Shown here: positions 50,316 through 58,479 of the stretch, one piece after another
How the letters are laid out: every line of letters starts with the position of its first letter
Numbering within the stretch: the first letter of the stretch is position 1
NCBI GenBank assembly: GCA_945890485.1
Contig: CAMDCN010000024.1
Span: forward strand, 1 to 64,000
DNA: 64,000 nt
Reading direction: 5' to 3'
Source: Candidatus Sulfopaludibacter sp. SbA3
Lineage (GTDB): Bacteria > Acidobacteriota > Terriglobia > Bryobacterales > Bryobacteraceae
Program-made: the position numbers and the translations under genes
The notes under the pieces: generated by a model
What the model was told of the DNA's origin: nothing
The model's database searches: none
What the model saw: only the letters and a program-made list of their open reading frames with translations

Positions 50316-50695
50316 ATGGCCGAGGCGATGACCTCAATCTCGATCTGCGCGCGCCCAGAGAGCCGGCGGACTTCGACTCCGGTCTTGGCCGGGGCGTGGG
50401 GGAAGTATTCGGCGTAGACGACATTGAGTTCGGCGAGGTCGTCGACGTTGGTCATATAGACGGTGGTCTTGGCGACTTGGGCGAGGCTGCTGCCGGCGGC
50501 TTCTAGGATGAGTTTGATGTTGGCGAGGGCTTGGCGGTACTCGGCGACTTGGCCGCCGGGGGCGAGTTCGCCGGTGGCGGGATCGATGCCGAGTTGGCCG
50601 GAGACGAAGAGGAGATCGCCCAGGAGCGTGGCTTGGTGGTAGGTGTGATTGCCGGGCGGCAGGGCGGGGACGTGGACGGTCTCGGGTAGCTTCAC
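50312..50695 (-). CDS. RidA-family protein with Lys in place of the catalytic Arg
   Basis: A 127-residue cytosolic RidA-fold protein: YHQATLLGDLLFVSGQLGIDPATGELAPGGQVAEYRQALANIKLILEAAGSSLAQVAKTTVYMTNVDD and APAKTGVEVRRLSGRAQIEIEVIA. Lys104 stands where E. coli RidA has Arg105, the residue that binds the carboxylate of imine substrates, so deaminase activity is uncertain. GTG at 50695 is the only reasonable start; there is no ATG. It lies 26 bp after the response-regulator gene on the same strand, and the convergent neighbour encodes a PLP enzyme whose products are typical RidA substrates. Confidence 0.82.
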   Translation of the reverse strand: MKLPETVHVPALPPGNHTYHQATLLGDLLFVSGQLGIDPATGELAPGGQVAEYRQALANIKLILEAAGSSLAQVAKTTVYMTNVDDLAELNVVYAEYFPHAPAKTGVEVRRLSGRAQIEIEVIASAI

Positions 50696-50721
50696 GTTCG
50701 TCAGCTTATCGTGTTCGGGGG

Positions 50722-51411
50722 TCAGCCGGCGAAGCGGTAGCCTTCGCCTCGGATGGTGAGGATGTGTTTCGGAGTCTGCGGCTCTTCTTCGAGCTTCTGG
50801 CGTAGCCAGGCGACATGGACATCGACAGTGCGCGGGGTGATGAACGGTTGCTGGCGCCAGACCTGGGTGAGGAGCCATTCGCGGGTGAGCACCTGGCCGC
50901 GATGATCGATGAGGCAGCGGAGTAGTTGCATCTCTTTGGCTGCGAGGCTGACCGGCGCGCCTTTGCGGGTGACGACCGGCACGGAGAAATCGACGGTGAC
51001 GGCGCCGAACTGATAGCGCGTGACTGGAGTGAGTTGCTCCTTGCCGACTCGGCGGAGGAGGGCGGTGACGCGGGCGACGAGTTCATTGGGATCGAAGGGC
51101 TTGGCGAGGTAATCGTCGGCGCCGATCTGGAGGCCTTGGACGCGGTCGGCGACTTGGCTGCGGGCGGTGAGCATCAGGATGCCGCCGTCGAAGCCTTGTT
51201 TGCGCATGGCTTCGCAGAGGGCGAACCCATCCATGCCTGGCAGCATGACGTCAAGGATCAGCAGGTCGAACCGTTTGTCGGTGGCGGCGCGATGGCCATC
51301 GGGGCCGGTGGTGGCGACGGCGACATCATGGCCTTGGGCGATGAGGAGGTCGGCGATGATGAGGGCGATATCCGGCTCGTCTTCAACGAGGAGGATTTGC
51401 GAATTCGTCAT
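50722..51411 (-). CDS. OmpR/PhoB-family response regulator
   Basis: A 229-residue regulator. The receiver has acidic Glu10-Asp11, phospho-acceptor Asp54 in LLILDVMLPGMDGF, and the Lys in DDYLAKPFDPNELVARV. The winged-helix DNA-binding domain occupies about 135-228 (VTRKGAPVSLAAKEMQLLRCLIDHRGQVLTREWLLTQVW, TVDVHVAWLRQKLEEEPQTPKHILTIRGEGYRF). The start ATG at 51411 lies inside the kinase gene (29-bp overlap), so the two are co-translated. It is the obvious candidate to bind the mirrored repeat at 53093-53148 upstream of the kinase gene. Confidence 0.93.
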   Translation of the reverse strand: MTNSQILLVEDEPDIALIIADLLIAQGHDVAVATTGPDGHRAATDKRFDLLILDVMLPGMDGFALCEAMRKQGFDGGILMLTARSQVADRVQGLQIGADDYLAKPFDPNELVARVTALLRRVGKEQLTPVTRYQFGAVTVDFSVPVVTRKGAPVSLAAKEMQLLRCLIDHRGQVLTREWLLTQVWRQQPFITPRTVDVHVAWLRQKLEEEPQTPKHILTIRGEGYRFAG

Positions 51412-53044
51412 ATTGCTCCGGTTGGGCCGCGGGGAGGCGGAGAGTGAACTCGGCGCCGCCTTCGGGCAGATTGATGGCGGCGACGTTGCCGCCGTGGGCT
51501 TGGGCGATTTCAGAGACAAGGCTGAGGCCGAGGCCGGTGCCCCGGACCTGGTCGGCCTTGGCGCGTTCGCCACGATAGAAGGGTTCGAAGAGATGGTCGA
51601 GTTCCTCGGCGGGGATGCCGGGACCACGATCGCGCACACGGACGACGACCTCGGGCTGTTTGCTGGCTTTATCGACCTCGACAGTAAGCCCGATCCAGCC
51701 GCCTTCGCCTCCGTGCTTGGCGGCGTTGCCGAGGAGGTTTTGGAAGACGCGGCGGAGGGCGACCGGGTCGCCGAGGACGGGCGGGATTTCGGGAGGCGCC
51801 TGAATATCCACTTCGCAGTGGGCGGCTTCGATATCACCGGCCGCGGCTTCGAGCCCTTCGTTGATCGCATCGAGAATCCAGACGGGTTGCTCGGTGGTTT
51901 TCGCCCGGCCGCCACGGGCGCCCGCGAAGCCGAGCACCTGCTCCACCATTTCGGTGAGGCTTTCCGAGTGCTGGACGATCAGGCGGAGATAGCGCTCCCG
52001 CTGCGCGGGATCTCGCACGACGCCGCTGAGCAGGTTGTGCCCGGCCCCACGGATGACCGTGAGCGGGGTGCGGAACTCATGCGTCACGCCCGCGACGAAT
52101 TCGAACTCCATTTGGGCGAGGCGGCGGGCTTTGTTGGTGTTGTGGACGAGGGCTCCTCCGGCGGCAGCGATGAGGAGGAGGAGCCCGCCGGCTACGGCTA
52201 GATTGCGCCAGCGGTTGGAGCGAACAGCAGCGTCGAGGGAGCCCTTACGGTGCTTGGCGGAGAGGGTCCAGCGTCCGCCTTCGGGACCACCCTTCTTTCT
52301 ATCGGGCGGCCCGCGGCGGACGCCGTTGAGTAGTTGGGCGCGGGCATCCGGGTCGTCGAGGCGGGCGCTATTCGGGAGGGTGGAGAGGAGCAGGCGTTGC
52401 TCGCGGCCGGCGGTGATCATGACGTCAAAGTCGGGTTGGTCGCCGGGGTTGAGATTCGTCTTGATCTGGTTGGGCCAGTAGACCTTCCAGAGTTGCTGCG
52501 GATCGAACTCGAAGATCATCCATTCGACTTCGTTGCGGGTGCCGGGGTCGAAGACGGGGAATTCGTGAAGCAGAGACTCCGGCGGAAGCCGGGGCGGGCG
52601 CTGACCGGTGGTACGGCGTTCTTCGAAGCCAGCCCGTAGAGTGTGCCACTCGGGCGGCCATTCCATCGGGCTCGTTTCGCCGGTTTCCTGGTTGATGAGG
52701 GAGAGGGCGATGCCGTCCGGTCGCGGGGCGGCGAGGGCGATGCGGCCGAAGAGTTGGGGCCGGGGCTCGAGCCGTAGCCAGCGGCGGAAGGCGATGGCGT
52801 GGGCCTCGGTGAGGCCGGAATCGGCTACGTCGCGTTCGTCGGGCAGCAGGGTTTCGAACGTTTCGCGCACCTGCTGATCGAAGCCTCGGGCCATACGGCG
52901 GAGCTGTTCATCGAGACCGGAGCCGAGGCGGGCCTGTTCGGCTTGGCTAAGCTCGCCGGTCCAGCGGTACTGCAACAGCGCGAGCACGGCACAGAGGCTG
53001 GCCATCACGGCCAACCAGCCCCACTGTTTCCAAGTCTCCCGCAA
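51383..53044 (-). CDS. Membrane sensor histidine kinase
   Basis: A 553-residue kinase. A first membrane segment lies near 10-27 (GWLAVMASLCAVLALLQY), a sensor region of about 250 residues follows outside the cytoplasm, and a second segment lies near 281-301 (NLAVAGGLLLLIAAAGGALV). HisKA has phospho-His322 in FVAGVTHEFRTPLTVIRGAG, and the ATPase domain has NLLGNAAKHGG, RDRGPGIP and GTGLGLSLV. The start is TTG at 53044, supported by a strong CGGAGG site at 53051-53056 six bases upstream; the frame is open to 53131 but that would cover the operator. Stimulus unknown. Divergent from the cytochrome peroxidase gene. Confidence 0.92.
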   Translation of the reverse strand: MRETWKQWGWLAVMASLCAVLALLQYRWTGELSQAEQARLGSGLDEQLRRMARGFDQQVRETFETLLPDERDVADSGLTEAHAIAFRRWLRLEPRPQLFGRIALAAPRPDGIALSLINQETGETSPMEWPPEWHTLRAGFEERRTTGQRPPRLPPESLLHEFPVFDPGTRNEVEWMIFEFDPQQLWKVYWPNQIKTNLNPGDQPDFDVMITAGREQRLLLSTLPNSARLDDPDARAQLLNGVRRGPPDRKKGGPEGGRWTLSAKHRKGSLDAAVRSNRWRNLAVAGGLLLLIAAAGGALVHNTNKARRLAQMEFEFVAGVTHEFRTPLTVIRGAGHNLLSGVVRDPAQRERYLRLIVQHSESLTEMVEQVLGFAGARGGRAKTTEQPVWILDAINEGLEAAAGDIEAAHCEVDIQAPPEIPPVLGDPVALRRVFQNLLGNAAKHGGEGGWIGLTVEVDKASKQPEVVVRVRDRGPGIPAEELDHLFEPFYRGERAKADQVRGTGLGLSLVSEIAQAHGGNVAAINLPEGGAEFTLRLPAAQPEQYDEFANPPR

Positions 53045-53050
53045 GCGCTT

Positions 53051-53056
53051 CCTCCG
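53051..53056 (-). promoter_or_regulatory. Ribosome-binding site deciding the TTG start of the sensor kinase
   Basis: CGGAGG on the minus strand, six bases before TTG 53044. The in-frame ATG at 53131 has no comparable site and falls inside the inverted repeat. Confidence 0.65.
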
Positions 53057-53092
53057 AACCCTTATTAGACCGTGTTCGGGGGCGAGTTCCCA

Positions 53093-53148
53093 GTTAAGCG
53101 ATGTTAAGCCATCGCCTCTCGGCCATAACATCGCTTAACGTGACTTAG
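53093..53148. promoter_or_regulatory. Mirrored tandem-repeat operator between the two-component system and the cytochrome peroxidase
   Basis: Perfect 14-bp inverted arms GTTAAGCGATGTTA (53093-53106) and TAACATCGCTTAAC (53126-53139), 19 bp apart. Each side also contains a direct pair of 5-mers with a 5-bp spacer: TTAAG-N5-TTAAG at 53094-53108 and, on the other strand, CTTAA-N5-CTTAG at 53134-53148. A 5-5-5 direct repeat is the usual box for OmpR-family regulators. The site lies between the kinase start and the divergent gene at 53185, so binding could control both. Confidence 0.65.
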
Positions 53149-53184
53149 CGAGGAATCGGGGGTCTTCTGGTAGCAGGAGCAACT

Positions 53185-54840
53185 ATGAAAACCACAACTT
53201 TTTCCTCGGTTCTGCTGATGCTTTCGACGGCGGCGTTCGCGCAGCGGGGTGGTGGTCCGCCGCTAACGTCGTTGAAGACGGTGCCTGTGCCGGCGGTGCC
53301 CGGCATTGAACAATATGTCCGGGACCAGGCGGCGCTCGTCGTGCTGGGCAAGGCGCTGTTCTGGGATATGCAGGCCGGCAGCGACGGCAGGACAGCTTGT
53401 GCGTCTTGCCACTTCCATGCTGGCGCGGACCACCGGGTGCAAAATCAACTGGCTCCGCCGCAGACGTCGACAGCTGGCATCACCCCGAACCGGACGTTGA
53501 CAGCGGCCGACTTCCCCTTTCATCAGCCGGGCAACCTGGACGCTCCGCGATCGGTCGCAGGATCGGCGGGGACGTTTCAACGCAGCTTCTTCGATGTCGT
53601 ACCGGGCGCGGCCGAGGAGGACGGGGCAGACCTGTTTTCAAGCCGGTTCAGCTTGAACGGCCGGCAGACGCGGCAAGTGACTTCGCGCAATACGCCGAGC
53701 GTGATCAACGCTGTTTTCAACGTACGGAATTTCTGGGATGGACGGGCCAGCAACATCTTTGAAGGGAGTGCGTTGGCTTGGCGCGACGGGCACTTGGTGA
53801 CGGAGCAGGTGCGACTCGAAAATTCAAGCCTGGCTTCGCAGGCCGTGGGGCCCGTGCTGAACGAGATCGAGATGTCCTACACCGGACGGAGCTTTGCCAA
53901 GGTGGCGGAGAAATTGCTCACGTTGCGGCCGTTGGGACGGCAAGCGGTCTCGGCCGGCGATAGCGTGTTGGGGGCTTATGCGGATGCTTCTGGCGTCGGC
54001 TTGGCCCCGGAGTATTCGTATCGCCGGCTGATTGAGACGGCCTTCGAACCGGCCTACTGGGCGGCGCCGGAGGGTGGCCAGATGGCCGCTAATTTCAGCC
54101 TGTTCTGGGGGCTCGCGATCCAGGCTTATGAAACGACGCTGATCTCGAACGACTCGCGACTGGACCAGTTCCTCGAAGGCAACACGCAAGCGCTTTCGGC
54201 CTTGGAGCAGCAGGGGATGCGCGAATTCCTCGGCGGCAGATCGCAGTGTACGCAGTGCCATCAGGGCGCGGAGTTCACGGCGGCTTCGTTCCGTAATATC
54301 GGGCGGCCGGGGTTCTTCCGGACGGGGGTGACGCCGATTGAAGATGACCCGGGGCTCGAGAACGGCGCGTTTAAGTCGCCGGGGCTACGGAACGTCGAGT
54401 TCACGGGACCGTATTTCCACGACGGCGGCCAGGCCACGCTTGAACAGGTGATGGATTTCTACGCTCGCAACGGGGACTTCCGCGCGGGCGGGAACCTGGG
54501 CCCGGGCATTGGGCAGATCCGATTGAACCAACAGGACAGGACGGCGATCGTAGCGTTTATGAAGGCTCTGACCGACGATCGCGTGCGGTTCCAGCGGGCG
54601 CCGTTCGACCATCCTTCGCTGTGCATTTCGACGGGCCATGAGGAACCGGCCGCGGGCGTGCTGGCGGCGGATACGACCGATGGGCGGTTCGCATCGAGCG
54701 CAATCGACCGGTGGGCGCTGATTCCGGCCGTGGGAAAGGACGGCGCCGTGGCGCCGCTGCAGACGTTCGACGAACTACTGCGCGGCATCGGCAATGACGG
54801 CTCGAGGGCGCACAACCTGACACAGCCTTGCGTGCCCTAG
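53185..54840 (+). CDS. Di-haem cytochrome-c peroxidase/MauG-family protein
   Basis: A 551-residue exported protein (MKTTTFSSVLLMLSTAAFAQ signal). Two haem-attachment motifs are C72-A-S-C-H76 and C355-T-Q-C-H359. Other family marks are LVVLGKALFWDMQAG before the first haem, NTPSVINAVFNVRNFWDGRASNIFEG, and GAFKSPGLRNVEFTGPYFHDGGQATLEQVMDFY after the second. The family reduces peroxide or, as MauG, oxidises protein residues. Longer than classical CcpA (about 340), with a C-terminal extension of about 80 residues. Ribosome-binding site AGGAG is 6 bases before the ATG. Probably regulated by the adjacent two-component system. Confidence 0.9.
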   Translation: MKTTTFSSVLLMLSTAAFAQRGGGPPLTSLKTVPVPAVPGIEQYVRDQAALVVLGKALFWDMQAGSDGRTACASCHFHAGADHRVQNQLAPPQTSTAGITPNRTLTAADFPFHQPGNLDAPRSVAGSAGTFQRSFFDVVPGAAEEDGADLFSSRFSLNGRQTRQVTSRNTPSVINAVFNVRNFWDGRASNIFEGSALAWRDGHLVTEQVRLENSSLASQAVGPVLNEIEMSYTGRSFAKVAEKLLTLRPLGRQAVSAGDSVLGAYADASGVGLAPEYSYRRLIETAFEPAYWAAPEGGQMAANFSLFWGLAIQAYETTLISNDSRLDQFLEGNTQALSALEQQGMREFLGGRSQCTQCHQGAEFTAASFRNIGRPGFFRTGVTPIEDDPGLENGAFKSPGLRNVEFTGPYFHDGGQATLEQVMDFYARNGDFRAGGNLGPGIGQIRLNQQDRTAIVAFMKALTDDRVRFQRAPFDHPSLCISTGHEEPAAGVLAADTTDGRFASSAIDRWALIPAVGKDGAVAPLQTFDELLRGIGNDGSRAHNLTQPCVP

Positions 54841-55184
54841 TCGAGCATCGCCTTCCAGGCCGCTTCATCGTGGCCGACGCTGATCTTCTTATCGCAACGA
54901 ACGAACGGGAGCCGCAGAAGCAGCGGCTCCCGTTCGATTTTTGCGAGCAGTTCGGCGTCACTTTGCTTCAGGTATTTGAGGCCCGCTTTCTCGAACGCCT
55001 TCCCTTCCCGGTCTAGGAGCGCGGGCAGGGTGTACCGTTCAATGAACCGCTTGATTTCGCCGGGGGACATCGGCTTTTGCTTCAGGTCAACGAAGTGGAT
55101 GGCGATGCTCCGCTCCTTGAAAAACCGCTCGGCCGCCCGCGTTCCCTGCGAACTCTTCACCCCAAAAATCTGTACGCTACGCAT
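54837..55184 (-). CDS. Spx/ArsC-fold protein without the active-site Cys
   Basis: A 115-residue thioredoxin-fold protein of the ArsC/Spx family: RSVQIFGVKSSQGTRAAERFFKERSIAIHFVDLKQKPMSPGEIKRFIERYTLPALLDREGKAFEKAGLKYLKQSDAELLAKIEREP. At the place of the CxxT or CxxC redox motif it has SSQGT, and the only Cys is late (RCDKK). So it is unlikely to be a working arsenate reductase; similar Cys-less members exist and their role is unknown. Start ATG 55184. A 14-bp inverted repeat inside its coding sequence serves, I think, as terminator for the convergent cytochrome gene. The stop overlaps that gene by 4 bp. Confidence 0.83.
   Translation of the reverse strand: MRSVQIFGVKSSQGTRAAERFFKERSIAIHFVDLKQKPMSPGEIKRFIERYTLPALLDREGKAFEKAGLKYLKQSDAELLAKIEREPLLLRLPFVRCDKKISVGHDEAAWKAMLD
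54902..54942 (+). terminator. Terminator of the cytochrome peroxidase transcript inside the convergent coding region
   Basis: CGAACGGGAGCCGC (54902-54915), 7-nt loop, GCGGCTCCCGTTCG (54923-54936), a perfect 14-bp stem, followed on the plus strand by ATTTTT to 54942. It lies 62 bp after the cytochrome stop and encodes part of the convergent ArsC-fold protein on the other strand. Confidence 0.8.
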
Positions 55185-55229
55185 CCCCTTCAGTTTCCCC
55201 TGTTCCGGTTGCGTTACGCTGGCAGACGC

Positions 55230-56669
55230 ATGTTGCAGAACCTGATTTCGAATCAATGGACGCCGAGCAGTTCGCCGGAATCGACGCCGGTCTTCAATCC
55301 ATCGCGAGGCGCGGAGATCGCGCGGTGCCCGGTGGGCACGGCTGCCGACGTGGATGCCGCCGTCGCCGCGGCGCGGGCCGCGCTGCCGGAATGGTCGCAG
55401 ACGCCGCCGGGGGACCGGGCGCGAATTCTGTTCCGCTACAAAGCTCTGCTCGAAGAGAAGTTCCAAGAGATCGCGCTGCTCATCTGCCGGGAGCACGGCA
55501 AGACGTTGGTGGAAGCGCAGGGCGACCTGCGGCGCGGGCTGGACGTGGTCGACATGGCGTGCGGCATTCCGTCGCTGCTGATGGGCCAGAAGCTCGGACA
55601 GGTGGCGCGCAACATTGACGGGGAGGCCGAGCGCTTCCCGGTGGGCGTTTGCGCGGGGATTACGCCGTACAATTTTCCGGCGATGATTCCACTGTGGATG
55701 TTCCCGATGGCGCTGGCTTGCGGGAACACGTTTTTGTTTAAGCCGTCGCCGAAGGTGCCGCTGACGGCGGCTCGTTTGGTGGAGTTGTTTGTGGAAGCCG
55801 GGTTGCCGCCGGGGGTGTTGAATCTGGTGCATGGGGGCGTGGAGACGGTGCACGCGATTCTGGATCATCCCGGGATTCAAGCCGTTAGCTTTGTGGGGTC
55901 GACGCCGGTGGCGCGCGAGGTGTACCGGCGGGGGACGGCAAACGGGAAGCGCGTGCAGGCGGCGGGCGGCGCGAAGAATTTCATGATCGTGATGCCGGAC
56001 GCGGATATGGAGCTGGCGGCGGATGCGATTCTGTCCTCGTCGTTTGGCTGCTCCGGGCAGCGGTGCATGGCGGGGAGCGTCGCCGTCGTAGCGGGGCGGG
56101 CGGCGGAGCCGATTACGGAGAAGCTGCGGGATTTGGCCAAGACTATGTCAGTGGGCGCGACGGACGAGGGCGCGGCAGTTGGCATGGGGCCGGTGATCGA
56201 TGCGGTGGCGCTGGACCGGGTGCAGCGGTATCTTTCGTTGGGGGATCAGCAGCGGGTGGAGATGCTGGTGGACGGGCGGCTGCATGCGCGCCCGGACGCC
56301 GGCTATTTCGTGGGGCCGAGCATTGTGGCGGGGGTGGCGGCGGACTCGGGTCTACTGCGGGATGAAGTGTTTGGACCGGTGTTGACGCTGCTGCGGGAAG
56401 AGGATCTGGACGCGGCGATCGCGCTGGCGAATACGTCGCCGTATGGGAATGGGGCGGTGATCTACACCCGGTCCGGCGGGGCGGCGCGGAAGTTTGCACG
56501 GAACGTGAACTGCGGGATGATCGGCGTGAATATTGGCGTGCCGGCGCCGATGGCGCTGTTTCCGTTTGCGGGTTGGAATGAGAGCTTTTTCGGCGATCTG
56601 CATGTGCAGGGGAACGAAGGGATTCAGTTCTATACGCGGACCAAGGTGACGCTGACGCGATGGTCGTAA
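55230..56669 (+). CDS. mmsA: CoA-acylating methylmalonate-semialdehyde dehydrogenase
   Basis: A 479-residue aldehyde dehydrogenase of the MmsA subfamily, which turns (methyl)malonate semialdehyde into propionyl- or acetyl-CoA in valine and inositol breakdown. MmsA marks are ERFPVGVCAGITPYNFPAMIPLWMFPMALACGNTFLFKPS, AGGAKNFMIVMPDAD in place of the usual catalytic Glu motif, and SSFGCSGQRCMAGSVAV with catalytic Cys279. GYFVGPSIVAGV and GMIGVNIGVPAPMALFPFAGWNESFFGDLHVQGNEGIQFYTRTK follow. Start ATG 55230; the frame open to 55077 overlaps the divergent gene. The 3' end overlaps the alcohol dehydrogenase gene by 10 bp. Confidence 0.93.
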   Translation: MLQNLISNQWTPSSSPESTPVFNPSRGAEIARCPVGTAADVDAAVAAARAALPEWSQTPPGDRARILFRYKALLEEKFQEIALLICREHGKTLVEAQGDLRRGLDVVDMACGIPSLLMGQKLGQVARNIDGEAERFPVGVCAGITPYNFPAMIPLWMFPMALACGNTFLFKPSPKVPLTAARLVELFVEAGLPPGVLNLVHGGVETVHAILDHPGIQAVSFVGSTPVAREVYRRGTANGKRVQAAGGAKNFMIVMPDADMELAADAILSSSFGCSGQRCMAGSVAVVAGRAAEPITEKLRDLAKTMSVGATDEGAAVGMGPVIDAVALDRVQRYLSLGDQQRVEMLVDGRLHARPDAGYFVGPSIVAGVAADSGLLRDEVFGPVLTLLREEDLDAAIALANTSPYGNGAVIYTRSGGAARKFARNVNCGMIGVNIGVPAPMALFPFAGWNESFFGDLHVQGNEGIQFYTRTKVTLTRWS

Positions 56670-57775
56670 AGCTGCAGCTTCCTCCGACGATTCAGATTGG
56701 GGCGGGGGCGTCGATGGCCGCGGCGGCGGAGTGTCAGCGGCTGGGGATCCGGCGACCGTTGCTGGTGGTGGATCCGTATCTGCTCGAAAGCGCTCCCGCC
56801 GTAGCGCTGCGAACCGCGTTGCCAACGGCCGTGTTTTCGGGCGTGACTCCGGACCCGGATCTGGACGTGGTGTCGCAGGGGTTGGCCGCGTTGCGGGCGC
56901 ATGAGGGAGATGGCGTGGTGGCTTTGGGAGGCGGGTCGGCGATTGACGCGGCGAAGGCGATTGCGATTCTGGCGACGAACGCGGGGCCGCTATCGGAGTA
57001 CATGGGCTACCACAAGGTCCCGGTTCCGGGACTGCCATTGATTGCGATTCCGTCGACGGCCGGAACCGGAAGCGAGGCCACGCGGATCACGATCATCACG
57101 GACCGGGCGCGGAACGTGAAAATGATGATCCTCGACGGGCACCTGCTGCCGGCGGTGGCGCTGGTGGATTACGAGCTTTCGCTGTCGATGCCCGCGGCGT
57201 TGACGGCGGCGGTGGGGATCGACTCGTTGACACATGCCTTGGAGGCCTACGTTTCGCGGAAGGCGAGCGCGTTCTCCGATGCGATCGCGTTGCAGGCCGG
57301 GGCGCTGATTGTGCCGAATTTAAGAAGGGCTTATTTGAATCCGCAAGACCTGCCGGCGAAAGAAGCGATGATGACGGGGGCGCTGCTGGGCGGGATGGCG
57401 TTTTCGAATTCGAGCGTGGCCCTTGTGCATGGGATGTCGCGGCCGTTGGGCGCTTTTTTCCATATTCCTCATGGGTTGTCGAACGCGATGCTGCTGCCGG
57501 CGATCACCCGATTCAGCTTGGCGGGGGCTCCGGAACGGTATGCGGCGTTTGCGGCGCATACCGGTTTAGGCGTCGATTTGCTGGCGGCGCTCGAGTCGTT
57601 CAATCGCGACTTGCAGGTGCCGACGTTGCGGGAGTACGGGGTACCGGAGGCGGCATTTCGCGCGGCGATTTCGCAGATGGCGGAGGACGCATTGGCGTCG
57701 GGTTCTCCGGGGAACAATCCGCGGGTGCCGACGCATGGCGAGATTGTTGCGCTTTACGAGGAAGTTTTCGGATAG
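56660..57775 (+). CDS. Iron-containing alcohol dehydrogenase
   Basis: A 371-residue group III (iron) alcohol dehydrogenase. The NAD site is VVALGGGSAIDAAKAIAIL near 87-105, with LIAIPSTAGTGSEATR near 127-142. Metal ligands are Asp188 and His192 (GIDSLTHALEAYVSR), His257 (LVHGMSRPLG) and His271 (HIPHGLSNAMLLP). It should interconvert an alcohol and an aldehyde. Directly coupled to mmsA, it may supply or consume its semialdehyde, for example by oxidising a hydroxy acid; that is inference. The 3' end overlaps the convergent PH-domain gene by 22 bp. Confidence 0.93.
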   Translation: MVVKLQLPPTIQIGAGASMAAAAECQRLGIRRPLLVVDPYLLESAPAVALRTALPTAVFSGVTPDPDLDVVSQGLAALRAHEGDGVVALGGGSAIDAAKAIAILATNAGPLSEYMGYHKVPVPGLPLIAIPSTAGTGSEATRITIITDRARNVKMMILDGHLLPAVALVDYELSLSMPAALTAAVGIDSLTHALEAYVSRKASAFSDAIALQAGALIVPNLRRAYLNPQDLPAKEAMMTGALLGGMAFSNSSVALVHGMSRPLGAFFHIPHGLSNAMLLPAITRFSLAGAPERYAAFAAHTGLGVDLLAALESFNRDLQVPTLREYGVPEAAFRAAISQMAEDALASGSPGNNPRVPTHGEIVALYEEVFG

Positions 57776-58479
57776 CGGGTTTCGACGGCGGCGCGGAGGG
57801 CCCGCGCTTCGGCGAGGAGCTCGTGGGCGGATTGTTCGGCGGTGGTCTCCGGCGGTTCGTCGCGGTCGCCGAGGCCGGCGTCGCGATACTTCTTCAGGCG
57901 GTCGACGATGAGGTCGCGGATGGCTTCGGCGTTATCGACGCCGCTGAAGCGTGCGACGTGGCCGCCGGTGGCTCCGGTTTCCTTGCTGCTCGCGCCGCCG
58001 GCGCTGCTGACTTCGAGATCGGCGAGGCCCAGGGCTCCTTGCAGCGGCCCGGCGGTGATCCGCAGGTCCTGAATGTTGGCGAAGGTCATGGTGGTTTCGG
58101 CAACGCTCCAGATGCCGGAGCGGATGCGCAGGCTGCGGTCCGTGACGATGTACCAGCGGAGTTCATAGTCCAGTCGCTGCGCGTGATAGCTAATCACCAG
58201 CGCAACCAGGTACACAAGGAGCAATATAGCTTCGGCGCCTAAGAGAAGGGACTCGACGGAAGCGGGGACTGGCTTTTTCCGCACCAGCAGGGGCAGTATC
58301 GGAAGGAGGATGAGCAGCAGGAGGCCGGCCTGCGCCAGCGCCCAGGCGAGCACCCGCCATCGCCAGTAGTTGCGGCCCGCACGGAAGACGAGCACTGAGC
58401 CGGCGGAGCCGTCGGGCGGGGCTGGCTCAGGCGGAACGCGCAACCATCGCAGGAGTTGCCGCTGGATCGCGCTAACCAC
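57754..58479 (-). CDS. Bacterial PH-domain (bPH2) membrane protein
   Basis: A 241-residue protein with two membrane segments near 43-65 and 80-100 (LLLLILLPILPLLV, LLLGAEAILLLVYLVALVIS), then a bacterial PH-like domain: LRWYIVTDRSLRIRSGIWSVAETTMTFANIQDLRITAGPLQGALGLADLEVSSAGG. YIVTDRSLRIRSGI and FANIQDL are the bPH2 (YdbS/YdbT) hallmarks. The C-terminal 70 residues are charged. The role of these proteins is unknown. It follows the second bPH2 gene with an 8-bp overlap, so a hetero-complex is likely. Confidence 0.85.
   Translation of the reverse strand: MVSAIQRQLLRWLRVPPEPAPPDGSAGSVLVFRAGRNYWRWRVLAWALAQAGLLLLILLPILPLLVRKKPVPASVESLLLGAEAILLLVYLVALVISYHAQRLDYELRWYIVTDRSLRIRSGIWSVAETTMTFANIQDLRITAGPLQGALGLADLEVSSAGGASSKETGATGGHVARFSGVDNAEAIRDLIVDRLKKYRDAGLGDRDEPPETTAEQSAHELLAEARALRAAVETRYPKTSS

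Noticed and set aside
55185-55880. Upstream extension of the ArsC-fold gene to a 347-residue protein
   Set aside because: The extra 230 residues are antisense to mmsA and have shadow composition; family similarity begins at the ATG at 55184.
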